From assembly GCA_018716725.1 (NCBI GenBank), contig DVJP01000080.1:1-59275 (forward strand): a stretch of DNA of 59,275 nucleotides. The letters run 5' to 3'. Position 1 is the stretch's first letter, and each line of letters opens with the position of its first letter. The stretch comes from Candidatus Merdivicinus excrementipullorum (GTDB lineage Bacteria > Bacillota > Clostridia > Oscillospirales > Ruminococcaceae). The translations under genes and the position numbers were made by a program. The notes under the pieces are model-generated. The model worked only from the letters and a program-made list of their open reading frames with translations, had not been told where the DNA came from and ran no database searches. Shown one piece after another: positions 1 through 7,795 of the stretch.

Positions 1-365
1 CCTTTGGCCGCCCTTTGCAATCGACCGGAAAAAGTGGGGGAGTCGATGGAATCTGTCCGGCTTCCGCCATCAGGCAATCCTCCGTGGTGCCCCATTACCG
101 CAAAGGCGGCGTAGGGTTCATTTATTTTGGCACATTCAGCGGCTCCGGCAGTGGAATGGTCCACTTGTTCTGCGGCCCCCTGTATCCTTCGTTGAAAAGC
201 AGCAGAATATTTCCCAATATCGTGGGCCATCCCCGCCAGCTGCCCTTGTTCTTCTGCCCCGAAAGCGGATGCAAATTCCGCCGCTTTTACGGCGGTGCCA
301 TGAAGATGCTCCAATACCGACTGTTTGCGGCCATCGGAAGAAATATGTGCAAGAAATTCAAGCAT
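1..365 (-). CDS. cas3: Cas3 (HD nuclease end), 5' part only, runs off left edge
   Basis: The first 121 codons of a gene read leftward out of the window. They translate into a Cas3-type HD nuclease start: an early His (LHGTA, residue 22), the HD pair in GMAHDIGKYSAAF (residues 48-49), VDHSTAGA (His70) and GHHGG (His93-94). This spacing and wording is typical of the N-terminal HD domain of type I (notably I-C) Cas3, which degrades target DNA recruited by Cascade. The helicase part lies outside. The ATG at 365-363 has an AAGGGGG upstream and a good promoter at 416-444. Being first after a promoter fits cas3 as the first gene of a type I-C operon. Subtype is inferred; a stand-alone Cas3'' is also possible. 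Confidence 0.85.
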   Translation of the reverse strand, partial: MLEFLAHISSDGRKQSVLEHLHGTAVKAAEFASAFGAEEQGQLAGMAHDIGKYSAAFQRRIQGAAEQVDHSTAGAAECAKINEPYAAFAVMGHHGGLPDGGSRTDSIDSPTFSGRLQRAAK

Positions 366-415
366 ATCAATCAATAACCCCCTTGATACTTGCAAAATTA
401 TATTTAATTTATTAT

Positions 416-444
416 ATTATATCATTTGTTGCCAGTTTTTACAA
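416..444 (-). promoter_or_regulatory. Sigma-A promoter for cas3
   Basis: On the minus strand TTGTAA (439-444), 17-base spacer, TATAAT (416-421), in an AT-rich stretch about 50 bases before the cas3 start. Confidence 0.65.
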
Positions 445-490
445 GTTTCAACAGGAATTTTAGGGTGAATTGAATTTAATGGCGCCTTGA

Positions 491-637
491 TCTCTCGCAT
501 CCAACAAATTAGTGAAGCAGTACATTACTTTTTATAATGAGCAGCGTCCTCACGCAAAGAACGGATACAAGACGCCGTTGAAGAAAGAATTAGGTTATCT
601 CAGAAGGCAAGAGCTTCTGGAGCAAAATTCAAAGTAG
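491..637 (+). pseudogene. IS3-family transposase C-terminal remnant
   Basis: An open frame from an in-frame stop at 488-490 to TAG at 635-637. It encodes the end of an IS3/IS150-type OrfB integrase: FYNEQRPHAKNGYKTP is the classic YN..R.H...GY.TP C-terminus of the DDE domain. The DDE residues, OrfA and the left end are missing, so it cannot be active. It lies between the cas3 promoter and tRNA-Gly and marks past insertion and decay at the CRISPR-Cas border. Confidence 0.75.
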
Positions 638-768
638 GCCAAGGGGTTCAGATTGCAAAATTTTTTCCGTGTTCGATCTCTGTTTTTTACTTTTTTGATT
701 TTCCTGTCCAGTTTGAAGTTGGAGACGAATAACTCATGAATCTGCATAAACATTAGGCTTATAACAAA

Positions 769-815
769 AACACCATTGATGTCCAAACCAAATGGGTTCA
801 GATCTCAATGGTGTT
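769..815. terminator. Inverted repeat beside IS remnant
   Basis: AACACCATTGA (769-779) is matched exactly by TCAATGGTGTT (805-815), with a 25-base loop and runs of A before and T after. It may be a terminator or part of the old IS end; GGTTCAGAT occurs both near 645 and near 796. Confidence 0.4.
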
Positions 816-828
816 TTCATAAAACAAA

Positions 829-857
829 ACGCACCCACGAAACGTGAGTGCGCGTTT
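829..857 (-). terminator. Terminator of tRNA-Gly(CCC)
   Basis: On the minus strand a CGCACTCACG/CGTGGGTGCG stem with loop TTT is followed by TTTTGTTTT. The same hairpin, almost letter for letter, follows tRNA-Thr at 7437-7466. Confidence 0.8.
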
Positions 858-876
858 ATCGGCGGCGATTCGCCGC

Positions 877-950
877 TGGAGCGGACGACGGGAATCGAAC
901 CCGCGTGACCAGCTTGGGAAGCTGGAGCTCTGCCATTAAACTACGTCCGC
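877..950 (-). tRNA. tRNA-Gly(CCC)
   Basis: A full cloverleaf on the minus strand: acceptor GCGGACG/CGTCCGC, anticodon loop TTCCCAA (anticodon CCC), T-arm GGTTCGATTCC, encoded CCA at the 3' end. The CCA is followed directly by the hairpin GCGGCGAATCGCCGC, which recurs after the tRNA cluster at 26.3 kb. Confidence 0.95.
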
Positions 951-952
951 AT

Positions 953-1010
953 GAAGCTGGCTTTCTTGAGCCAGCTTTCATATTATACCACATTCTTCCG
1001 GATTTGTAAA
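953..1010 (-). promoter_or_regulatory. Promoter and leader hairpin of tRNA-Gly(CCC)
   Basis: TTTACA (1005-1010), 17 bases, TATAAT (982-987) on the minus strand. A perfect hairpin AAGCTGGCT...AGCCAGCTT (about 954-975) sits between promoter and tRNA. Confidence 0.7.
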
Positions 1011-1027
1011 GAGGAATTTGAAAAAAA

Positions 1028-1387
1028 TTACAATTCCCGCTCAAACCGGATGTACTGTTCACCGCGGAAAGTGAGACGTCCCACGTCCCCTTCTGCCAAA
1101 AGACCATAATCCCGGGCCGGAACCAGAAATTCCATCCGGTCCCGGCTGGGAAATTGGAAAGTAACGTAATATTGAGACAGGGCAGGGGTTTGAAGGGAGC
1201 TGCTGTGCAGCTCCCGCTTGGCCACCACCGCGGCGGCCGAGGTCAGTTCCGGAAGCGGCTGCGGTTGAGGCTGGGGCCGGGGGCGTCTTTTAAATACATT
1301 GTAGAGAAGCCCGCCAATGACCAGGACCCCGACGGCCAGCAAAAGAATCAGGAAGACCAAAGGCAAAAGCTGGACCAACCGCAGCAT
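1028..1387 (-). CDS. DUF2500 family membrane-anchored protein
   Basis: A 119-residue protein. One membrane helix (about residues 5-28) is followed by a basic, Pro/Gln-rich linker and a small beta-rich domain ending in YYVTFQFPSRDRMEF...GDVGRLTFRGEQYIRFERE, the conserved pattern of DUF2500 (YhhM-like). The role of the family is unknown. It starts 16 bases after the GH38 mannosidase with GAGGTGATACC as ribosome site, so it is probably the second gene of that operon. Confidence 0.8.
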   Translation of the reverse strand: MLRLVQLLPLVFLILLLAVGVLVIGGLLYNVFKRRPRPQPQPQPLPELTSAAAVVAKRELHSSSLQTPALSQYYVTFQFPSRDRMEFLVPARDYGLLAEGDVGRLTFRGEQYIRFEREL

Positions 1388-1403
1388 GGTATCACCTCGT
1401 TAC

Positions 1404-4400
1404 TTAGTAGGAAACCTTGACGGTCTTGATTTCAAAGGGCCGGAAGGTCAGGCGGAAATTGGCCGCCGCAGGAAGGTCCGCAGTGTGTTCTTCCAGCATA
1501 TTGGTTTCCGCCACAGCCTTGGGAGCGAAGCCCAGCTGGACGGATGCGTGGGTCCGGGTGCCCTCGGCCTCGTAAAGGCGGACAATGAAGGCGCGCTCGC
1601 TGTCCTCGCAGGGTTTGATGGTTTCCACAACAATATTGGAAGCGTCCACCTCGATGAGGGAAGCCATTTTCCGGGAACCGGCAACCACAATGGGCTTGTA
1701 GTTGAAGGCGTAGGACGGCTCGATGACGCTCTCCGCAGAGAAGCCGCAGTTGTGGGGCAGGAAAGCGTACTCGCAGTAATGGCGGCCCTTGTCGCCGTTG
1801 TAGTCCGGACGGACGCCGCCTTTGTGCAGGGACAGGCGCAGCTGGCCTTCGTAAGCGGAAATGCCGTATTTGCTGTCGTTTAAGATGGCTACGCCGTAAC
1901 GGGATTCGGACAGGTCGGTGTATTTGTGGTTCAAAACCTCAAATTTCGCCTTGTCCACATCGTTGTTGCGGGTGGTAGGCCGTTTCAGGTAACCGAACTG
2001 GATTTCCTGGCGGACAAAGTCGTTGAAAATGGAGGTGTCAAAGGCGGTCTTTAAGAACCGGTGCTCGTCCTGCCAATCCATGACAGTCTCAAATTTGACC
2101 ATGGGGGTGGAGGCGTAGAAGATCACATCCTGGGTGATGGTGGATTTTTCGGTGATCTGGTACTTATTGCGGATGCGAAGCTCCACAGCGCCCTTGGAAA
2201 TAACCTCGGAGGATTTGAACTGGGCGCAGTCTTTGAATTTCAGCTGCAAATCGGCGTCCACATCCCAGTTGTCCCACTCGGAGGGCAGGTCCTCGGCCAC
2301 CAGGAAGGTGTTGAAGGGATAGCCTTCGCCAACCAGCTCCCGATCCGCTTCAGTGTCCTTAAAGGATTTCATGAAGCCCCGTTCGTCGAAGGTGACCTGG
2401 GCAAAAGGCGTCACCAGATCCCGGCCGCTGATGCCGAAGGGGGAGCGGCTGTCGGGTTCGCCGTGCTCCAGGGTCAGCACAACGCTGCCGTAAGCGGGGA
2501 TTTCCACGCCGGCTACCGCCAGCTTCTTGCCGCCTTCCAGTGTTTCGGTAATCTGCTGGGCATAATCGCCTTTGACCTTCATGCCGGGCACATAGTCCAG
2601 GTAGATCACATCGTTGCGGGCAAAGGAAGTGGGATTGATAACCGTCACCTGGTTTTCGTCCTGGGCAGGAGAAGCCGCCTTGCGGATCAGAGCGCCGGCT
2701 TTGTTCAGCAGATTGCCGGTGGCAGCCAGGGATTCCTGGTGGGCGCGGGGGATGCAGGTGCCGGGGAGAATGTCGTGGAACTGGTTGACCAGCAGGGTTT
2801 CAGTCAGGTCCCGGTAAGCCTCGTCGCTGGCCTTGGCGTGGCTTTCCACAGCGTTGTAAACGGTCAAATACTCCAGGTTGTGGAGGGCGATTTCAGAAAG
2901 GCGGTTGTTGCGCTTGATCTGATGCTGGTTGGTGAGGGTGCCCCGGTGCAGCTCCAGGTAAAGCTCGCCGTTGTAGGTGTCGGGGTTCTGGACGGTCTTT
3001 TCCAGGTCGTTCATAAAGTGGCTGACGGTAGTGTGCTCCGCTTTGGGGCATCCTTCCAGATCCCGGCAGCGTCTTGCCATTTCAATCATTTCGAACTGGG
3101 GGCCGCCGCCGCCGTCGCCGAAGCCGTAGGAAATGAGCTTCTTGTTGGCCACATATTTCTGCCGGATAGCGTCGGGGCTTTTGGTGCTGTACACATACTG
3201 GTAGAAATCCTTGGGGGCGGGCCAGACATGGGTCTTGTTCAGGTGTGCAAACACCTTGGTGCCGTCGATGCCCTTCCAGTAGAAGGTGTCATAGGGGAAC
3301 TGGTTGGTGTCGTTCCAGGCCATTTTGGTGGTGAGGAAGTATTTGACGCCGCAGCCCTTCATAATCTGGGGGATTGCCGCAGAGTAACCGAAGGTGTCCG
3401 GCAGCCAGAAGGAGTCGGAGGTGTAGTTAAAATACTTCCGGGTGAACCGCTGGCCCCAAAGGAACTGGCGGATCATGGACTCGCCGGAGGTGATGTTGCA
3501 GTCGCATTCCACCCAGACGCCGCCGTTAGGCTCGTAGCGGCCTTCCAGCACCTTCTGGCGGATGCGTTCAAACAGCTCGGGGTAATGGACCCGCAGCACC
3601 TCGCTGTGGTAAGCGGAGCTTTGGACGAACTTGTATTCCGGGTACTGCTCCATAAGGTTTAACTGGTTGGAGTAGGTGCGGGCGCACTTCTTGATGGTTT
3701 CGCCGATGTGCCAGAGCCAGGCGGTGTCCATGTGGGAGTGGCCGATGACGCCTACGGAAGGAGCGGTGGAGCTGTTGTGCCGGGCCAGGGCGGGAGCCAT
3801 GATCTTCTGGCCCTGCTCCAAAGCGGCATAGAATTCTTCCCGGCTCACATTGGCGGGATCGTAGTAAAGGACCTCGTGGAGGGCCAGCATGGTGTTGATC
3901 AGCTCCGCCTTGCGGTAGCTGGTATCGTCCAGCACTTCAATCAGCTCGTTTAAGGTGCGGAGGTTAAAGTAGAAGTTTGCAATCTTGTCGTTTTTGACGC
4001 AGACGTCCATGGAGGTGAAGGGGAACCGGAAATCGTGGCGGGGGTTCTCCTCATAGGGCATGCAGCCGATAATGTAATGCCCGGCGTAAAATTCCACAAC
4101 CAGGTTCACTTCCTGGCCGGCTTTGGGGGATTTCACGAACATATCGCAGTAGTGGTTGCCGTGGCCGGTCTGGACGATTTTGGTGGCAAAGGTGCCGAAG
4201 GGCTTGCCGTCCACCCAGAGCATGGCTTCATAGCCGCCCATGCTGGGGCGCAGGAACAAAGGCTTCCCGGCCAGTTCCTCGGGGACGGTGTAGCTGGATT
4301 TAAACCAGCAGTAAACGCCCTCGCCGCCCCAGATATCGCCGGGGTGGATAGGCTCAAACAGGCTGCTGTCGGGAATCTGGTACAGGGATTCCTTGGTTTC

Positions 4401-4517
4401 ATAGGCGGAAACCGGCAGGTCGCACACCTTTTCAAAGATCATGCCGTCCAGGGTGTCCTCAAAGCGTTTCAGCTTGCGGAGCATACGCTGAATCTGTTTG
4501 TCGTTGAGCATGAACAT
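1404..4517 (-). CDS. Alpha-mannosidase, glycoside hydrolase family 38
   Basis: A 1037-residue cytoplasmic GH38 enzyme (no signal peptide). A beta-sandwich-like N-terminal domain (about 1-250) precedes the catalytic barrel with the zinc motif HSHMD (His260, His262, Asp264) and WLPDTFGYSA, whose Asp374 is the expected nucleophile. The helical and large beta-sandwich C-terminal domains follow. Family members release alpha-linked mannose from free N-glycan or mannan fragments. A weak promoter (TTGACG-N16-TGTATC, 4587-4614) lies upstream. The DUF2500 gene follows in the same operon. A second, different GH38-like gene lies at 43.3 kb. Confidence 0.92.
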   Translation of the reverse strand: MFMLNDKQIQRMLRKLKRFEDTLDGMIFEKVCDLPVSAYETKESLYQIPDSSLFEPIHPGDIWGGEGVYCWFKSSYTVPEELAGKPLFLRPSMGGYEAMLWVDGKPFGTFATKIVQTGHGNHYCDMFVKSPKAGQEVNLVVEFYAGHYIIGCMPYEENPRHDFRFPFTSMDVCVKNDKIANFYFNLRTLNELIEVLDDTSYRKAELINTMLALHEVLYYDPANVSREEFYAALEQGQKIMAPALARHNSSTAPSVGVIGHSHMDTAWLWHIGETIKKCARTYSNQLNLMEQYPEYKFVQSSAYHSEVLRVHYPELFERIRQKVLEGRYEPNGGVWVECDCNITSGESMIRQFLWGQRFTRKYFNYTSDSFWLPDTFGYSAAIPQIMKGCGVKYFLTTKMAWNDTNQFPYDTFYWKGIDGTKVFAHLNKTHVWPAPKDFYQYVYSTKSPDAIRQKYVANKKLISYGFGDGGGGPQFEMIEMARRCRDLEGCPKAEHTTVSHFMNDLEKTVQNPDTYNGELYLELHRGTLTNQHQIKRNNRLSEIALHNLEYLTVYNAVESHAKASDEAYRDLTETLLVNQFHDILPGTCIPRAHQESLAATGNLLNKAGALIRKAASPAQDENQVTVINPTSFARNDVIYLDYVPGMKVKGDYAQQITETLEGGKKLAVAGVEIPAYGSVVLTLEHGEPDSRSPFGISGRDLVTPFAQVTFDERGFMKSFKDTEADRELVGEGYPFNTFLVAEDLPSEWDNWDVDADLQLKFKDCAQFKSSEVISKGAVELRIRNKYQITEKSTITQDVIFYASTPMVKFETVMDWQDEHRFLKTAFDTSIFNDFVRQEIQFGYLKRPTTRNNDVDKAKFEVLNHKYTDLSESRYGVAILNDSKYGISAYEGQLRLSLHKGGVRPDYNGDKGRHYCEYAFLPHNCGFSAESVIEPSYAFNYKPIVVAGSRKMASLIEVDASNIVVETIKPCEDSERAFIVRLYEAEGTRTHASVQLGFAPKAVAETNMLEEHTADLPAAANFRLTFRPFEIKTVKVSY

Positions 4518-4636
4518 ACCTCTTTTCTTTTATAAAATCATTCCGGGATCATGGCGCGGACAGACGCCGCCCTGACACACTTCCATGATACAACACAAAG
4601 GGGCGTCCCGTCAAGGGTTCCCGCAAAATCCGGAAA

Positions 4637-4664
4637 AAAAGACGGGAGCTGTCCCGACTTCCCG
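4637..4664 (-). terminator. Intrinsic terminator facing the mannosidase
   Basis: On the minus strand ACGGGA...TCCCGT followed by CTTTTTTT. It lies upstream of the minus-strand mannosidase and in front of the plus-strand spoIIE, so it would stop leftward antisense transcripts coming out of spoIIE. Confidence 0.5.
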
Positions 4665-4763
4665 TAATCCGACACCCGCTTCCGACTTCTTTTTCGGCGG
4701 CTTGTCCGTATAATAGAACCATAACATTACCCGGACCGGTTCCGGCAGGAAAGGAAGTTCATC

Positions 4764-7067
4764 ATGTTAAACCTACAGCGCATTTCCAGCCTGCGCCGCC
4801 GTGTGGGGCAGCTTGCCCGCATGGCCCCTTATGCCGGCACAGGCGTCTTTACCCTGCTTCTCTCCAACGTCCGCATTTTAGGGGGATTGTCGCCCTTTGG
4901 GGCGGCCTTTGCCATGGCCATGCCGTCGGGGCTGTCCTTTTCCTCGGTGATCGGCGGGATACTGGGCTGTTCTTTCTTTGGAAGGTTTGAGAAGAACATC
5001 CCGTACCTTATCGCCTTCCTCTGCGTTCTGGCCTTTAAGCTGGCGGCGGCCGGGCATCCAAAATTCCGGGCCTCCGTGCCGGTTTTGTGCGGGGCCTCCT
5101 TTGGGGTATTGGCTCTAAGCCTGGGGATGGGGACGGTTTTAAACGGGGAAGGCGCCGCGGGCTTTTTCATCCGCATGGCGGAAAGCGCTTTGGGCGGGGC
5201 CATGACCTACTTCAGCATCCAAGCCCTGCGGGCCGCGGAGGATTTCACGAACCGGAAGGAACCGGGGGAAATCCGGGAAGCGAGCCTGTTTATCCTGCTT
5301 TTGGTGACCTTGGTGGGGGCCTGCGGCGTGGAGGTGTGGTTTTGGAACCTGGGACGGGTGCTGGGGGGCTTTTTCCTTCTTTGGCTCTCCGGGCGGCGTG
5401 GCGTGGCCGCCGGTGCTGTGGGCGGCGTGGCCGTCGGGGCGGCCATCTGCCTGGCCGGGCCGGAATTTGCTGCCTGCGCCGGGGGGATCGCCCTGTCCGC
5501 CATGCTGTGCGGTGCCTTCGCCAAGTTTGGGCGGCTGACCCAGACGGCGGTGTTTTTATGCGTCTTTACTGTGTCCATGCTGGTTTTGGGGGAACTGGGG
5601 CACAGTTCCGGCGGGCTGGACATGCTGGCGGCGTCGGCCCTGTTCCTGATCCTGCCCACCGGGGTATATCAAAAGCTGCGCCAGCCCGCCGCCCAGACTG
5701 CCGGCAGCCGGAGCACGGAAAACCGGCGGATTTCCGCCCAGATGGATTTTGCCGCCCGGACCATCCGGGAGATCCGGGATTCGGTGGACGCCGTGTCCAA
5801 ACGGCTGAACCGCCTGAACAGCACGGAAATCAACGACGTTTATGACCGGGTGGCGGACCGGGTCTGCGGCCGGTGCGGCCTTAAAATGTTCTGCTGGGAA
5901 ACGGCTTTTTCCCAGACGACGGAAGCTTTCCAGCGGCTGACCCCCTTTTTAAAAGAACACGGGCGCATTTACCCGGAGGACCTGCCCAAATTCTTCCAGA
6001 CCAAGTGCCCCAAAACCGACGAACTGGTCCGGGGGGTCAACGGCTGCTACCAGGAATTCATCGCCCGGGAAAACGCCGGGCGGAAGGTGCTGGGGGCCAA
6101 GCAGGTGGCTATGGAACAGCTGGACGGCGTGGCGGAAATGCTCCGGGACGCCGGGGAGGACCTTTCCGAAGGGGAGGAGGAGAACACTGCTTTAGCCCGA
6201 ATTGTGTCGGACTTCCTTGCGGAAATCGGGGAGGAGGCGGACGAGGTTTACTGCATCCTGGACCGCTACGACCGGATGCGCCTGGAAATTTACCGGGAAA
6301 AGCCCTTCCGCTGCGACCAGAAGCTCCTGGCCGAACAGCTTTCGGGGCTTCTGGAACGGCCCTTGGATATTCCCTGCGTGGTGTCGGCCGGCGGCCGGAC
6401 CCGGGTGAGTTTTTTTGAGAAAGCCCGGTTCGCCCTGCAATTCGCCCTGCGCCAGAAAAGCGCGGAGGAAGGGCCGGTGTGCGGGGACTGCTGCGAATAT
6501 TTCGCCGACCCCAGAGGATACGCCCACATTATCATCAGCGACGGCATGGGAAGCGGCAGCCGTGCGGCGGTAGATTCGGTGATGACCTGCAATTTTGCCC
6601 TAAAGCTCATCAAAGCCGGGTTCCAGTTTGACGCCGCCTTGAAATTCATCAATTCCGCCCTGCTGGTCAAAGCCGGGGATGAATCCCTGGCCACCTTGGA
6701 CATCGGCTGCGTCGATTTGTACACCGGCGAAGCGGAGTTTCTGAAAGCCGGCGGCGCCTGCTCCTTCCTGTGCCGGGAGGGGCGCACCATGCAGATCAAG
6801 GGACCGTCCCTTCCGGCGGGGATCTTGCAGGGAATCCAGTACGACCGGCATAAGGTAAAGCTCCGGGAAGGGGATTTGCTGGTCATGGTAACGGACGGAG
6901 CCGTGGCCATTTCCGAGGACTGGCTTGCGGAGGAGATTTCCGCATTGGACAGCCGGGAACCGGAAACTGTGGCGGAAAAGCTCCTTCAGCTGGCCTCCTT
7001 CCGGCAGCAGGGAAAGGGGGACGACATTACGGTGGCGGCGGCCCGGCTTGTGTATCCGGCGGAGTAA
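4764..7067 (+). CDS. spoIIE: Stage II sporulation protein E (PP2C phosphatase)
   Basis: A 767-residue protein with the SpoIIE plan: an N-terminal block of about ten membrane helices (to about residue 330), a central regulatory region with CGRCGLKMFCW (about 372), and a PP2C domain with ISDGMGSGSRAAVD (metal Asp about 592), LDIGCVDLYTGEAEF, MVTDGAV and GKGDDIT. In spore formers SpoIIE sits at the asymmetric septum and dephosphorylates SpoIIAA, releasing sigma-F in the forespore. The ATG has AAGGAAG six bases upstream. TATAAT at 4709-4714 lacks a good -35, as expected of a Spo0A-activated promoter, but I could not identify a convincing 0A box. Confidence 0.95.
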   Translation: MLNLQRISSLRRRVGQLARMAPYAGTGVFTLLLSNVRILGGLSPFGAAFAMAMPSGLSFSSVIGGILGCSFFGRFEKNIPYLIAFLCVLAFKLAAAGHPKFRASVPVLCGASFGVLALSLGMGTVLNGEGAAGFFIRMAESALGGAMTYFSIQALRAAEDFTNRKEPGEIREASLFILLLVTLVGACGVEVWFWNLGRVLGGFFLLWLSGRRGVAAGAVGGVAVGAAICLAGPEFAACAGGIALSAMLCGAFAKFGRLTQTAVFLCVFTVSMLVLGELGHSSGGLDMLAASALFLILPTGVYQKLRQPAAQTAGSRSTENRRISAQMDFAARTIREIRDSVDAVSKRLNRLNSTEINDVYDRVADRVCGRCGLKMFCWETAFSQTTEAFQRLTPFLKEHGRIYPEDLPKFFQTKCPKTDELVRGVNGCYQEFIARENAGRKVLGAKQVAMEQLDGVAEMLRDAGEDLSEGEEENTALARIVSDFLAEIGEEADEVYCILDRYDRMRLEIYREKPFRCDQKLLAEQLSGLLERPLDIPCVVSAGGRTRVSFFEKARFALQFALRQKSAEEGPVCGDCCEYFADPRGYAHIIISDGMGSGSRAAVDSVMTCNFALKLIKAGFQFDAALKFINSALLVKAGDESLATLDIGCVDLYTGEAEFLKAGGACSFLCREGRTMQIKGPSLPAGILQGIQYDRHKVKLREGDLLVMVTDGAVAISEDWLAEEISALDSREPETVAEKLLQLASFRQQGKGDDITVAAARLVYPAE

Positions 7068-7107
7068 CTTCCGCCTTCCCAAAAGTGAATCCAATGAAAT
7101 GGGTGGG

Positions 7108-7136
7108 TTGACATTTTAGCCTGAATTGGTTATAAT
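7108..7136 (+). promoter_or_regulatory. Consensus promoter of the candidate antitoxin RNA
   Basis: TTGACA (7108-7113), 17 bases, TATAAT (7131-7136): a perfect sigma-A promoter with no protein gene behind it, only about 85 bases to a strong terminator. Confidence 0.85.
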
Positions 7137-7142
7137 AAAGAT

Positions 7143-7229
7143 GCAAGGCAACCGATAGACGGTTCGCCCTCAAAAACTCAGTTAAAGATAACCGTGCTAG
7201 TGGGGACTAGGGGCGGTTATCTTTTTTTG
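7143..7229 (+). ncRNA. Candidate antisense RNA antitoxin
   Basis: A short RNA is predicted from the perfect promoter at 7108 to the terminator at 7184-7228. It has no ribosome site or worthwhile open frame. Its 3' half is complementary to the end and 3' region of the convergent toxin mRNA (CDS 7300-7217), the layout of type I modules such as TxpA/RatA or BsrG/SR4. Transcript ends are inferred. Confidence 0.6.
7184..7228. terminator. Bidirectional terminator shared by toxin and antitoxin RNAs
   Basis: AAAGATAACCG (7184-7194) pairs with CGGTTATCTTT (7214-7224), with an inner CTAG stem. Seven T follow on the plus strand, and TTTAACTGAGTTTTT follows on the minus strand. The toxin stop codon (7219-7217) lies inside the stem. 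Confidence 0.75.
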
Positions 7230-7300
7230 TTGCTGATGCGGATGATTTCTTTAATCAGATAAAGAATCACGATTAAGTAGAGCACGCTCACTTCATCCAT
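7217..7300 (-). CDS. Small hydrophobic peptide, candidate type I toxin
   Basis: A 27-residue peptide: MDEVSVLYLIVILYLI forms one membrane helix, followed by a basic tail ending NKKR. A start at 7300 has GAGAGGGGG at the right distance, and a consensus promoter lies at 7363-7392. Length, single helix and lysine/arginine tail resemble type I toxins of Firmicutes (TxpA, BsrG, Fst, holin-like toxins) that damage the membrane. An RNA from the opposite strand overlaps its 3' end. I do not recognise the exact family; the toxin role is inferred from size and layout. Confidence 0.6.
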   Translation of the reverse strand: MDEVSVLYLIVILYLIKEIIRISNKKR

Positions 7301-7362
7301 GGCAACGCCCCCTCTCGAGGGCCTTTCTAACCGCCTACCGTTTACGTTTGCCTTGCTGTCAC

Positions 7363-7392
7363 AGTATAGCATAGAGTGGAGAATATTGTCAA
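7363..7392 (-). promoter_or_regulatory. Promoter of the candidate toxin mRNA
   Basis: On the minus strand TTGACA (7387-7392), 18 bases, TATACT (7363-7368). Transcription would start near 7356, giving a leader of about 55 bases. Confidence 0.75.
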
Positions 7393-7436
7393 GAATGCAG
7401 AGGGATCCATTCTTGTGCAACAATGCGGGGATAAAA

Positions 7437-7466
7437 CAAAACGCACCCACGAAACGTGAGTGCGTT
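7437..7466 (-). terminator. Terminator of tRNA-Thr
   Basis: ACGCACTCACG/CGTGGGTGCGT stem with TTTTGTTTT on the minus strand; near-identical to the one at 829-857. Confidence 0.85.
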
Positions 7467-7469
7467 TTT

Positions 7470-7545
7470 TGGAGCTGATAACCGGATTCGAACCGGTGAC
7501 CTCGTCCTTACCAAGGACGTGCTCTGCCTGCTGAGCCATATCAGC
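7470..7545 (-). tRNA. tRNA-Thr(GGT)
   Basis: A full cloverleaf on the minus strand: acceptor GCTGATA/TATCAGC, anticodon loop TTGGTAA (GGT), T-arm GGTTCGAATCC, encoded CCA. Confidence 0.95.
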
Positions 7546-7585
7546 GTTTTTTTATTTTTCTGTCTTTCATCGGGACAGCTTCTAT

Positions 7586-7614
7586 ATTATAGCAAACGGG
7601 AAGCCTTTTGTCAA
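7586..7614 (-). promoter_or_regulatory. Promoter of tRNA-Thr
   Basis: TTGACA (7609-7614), 17 bases, TATAAT (7586-7591) on the minus strand: a perfect match. Confidence 0.8.
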
Positions 7615-7795
7615 CACCTTTTTTGAAGAAATTTCAATTTTTTTCGAGAAAAAGCGGGGGCGTTTTTCCGAAAAAACAGCAAATCGACAAAATTACACAT
7701 TTTTTGCAAAACGGTGTGGAAATCAAATGGCAATTCGTTTATAATGAAAAAAGAGAGCATCGGAAAGCCCCCTGTCCATATAGAAGGAGATACCT

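Noticed and set aside
595-786. Minus-strand 63-codon frame next to the IS remnant
   Set aside because: It runs antisense to the IS3 transposase tail and has no ribosome site or recognisable pattern.
2061-3662. Long open frame (533 codons) on the plus strand
   Set aside because: It lies wholly opposite the GH38 catalytic domain. Its Gly/Val/His-rich composition is that of a reverse-strand shadow in GC-rich DNA and it has no family features.
4660-4763. Spo0A boxes before spoIIE
   Set aside because: Words such as TCCGAC occur, but none is a convincing match to TTCGACA/TGTCGAA, so I do not annotate one.
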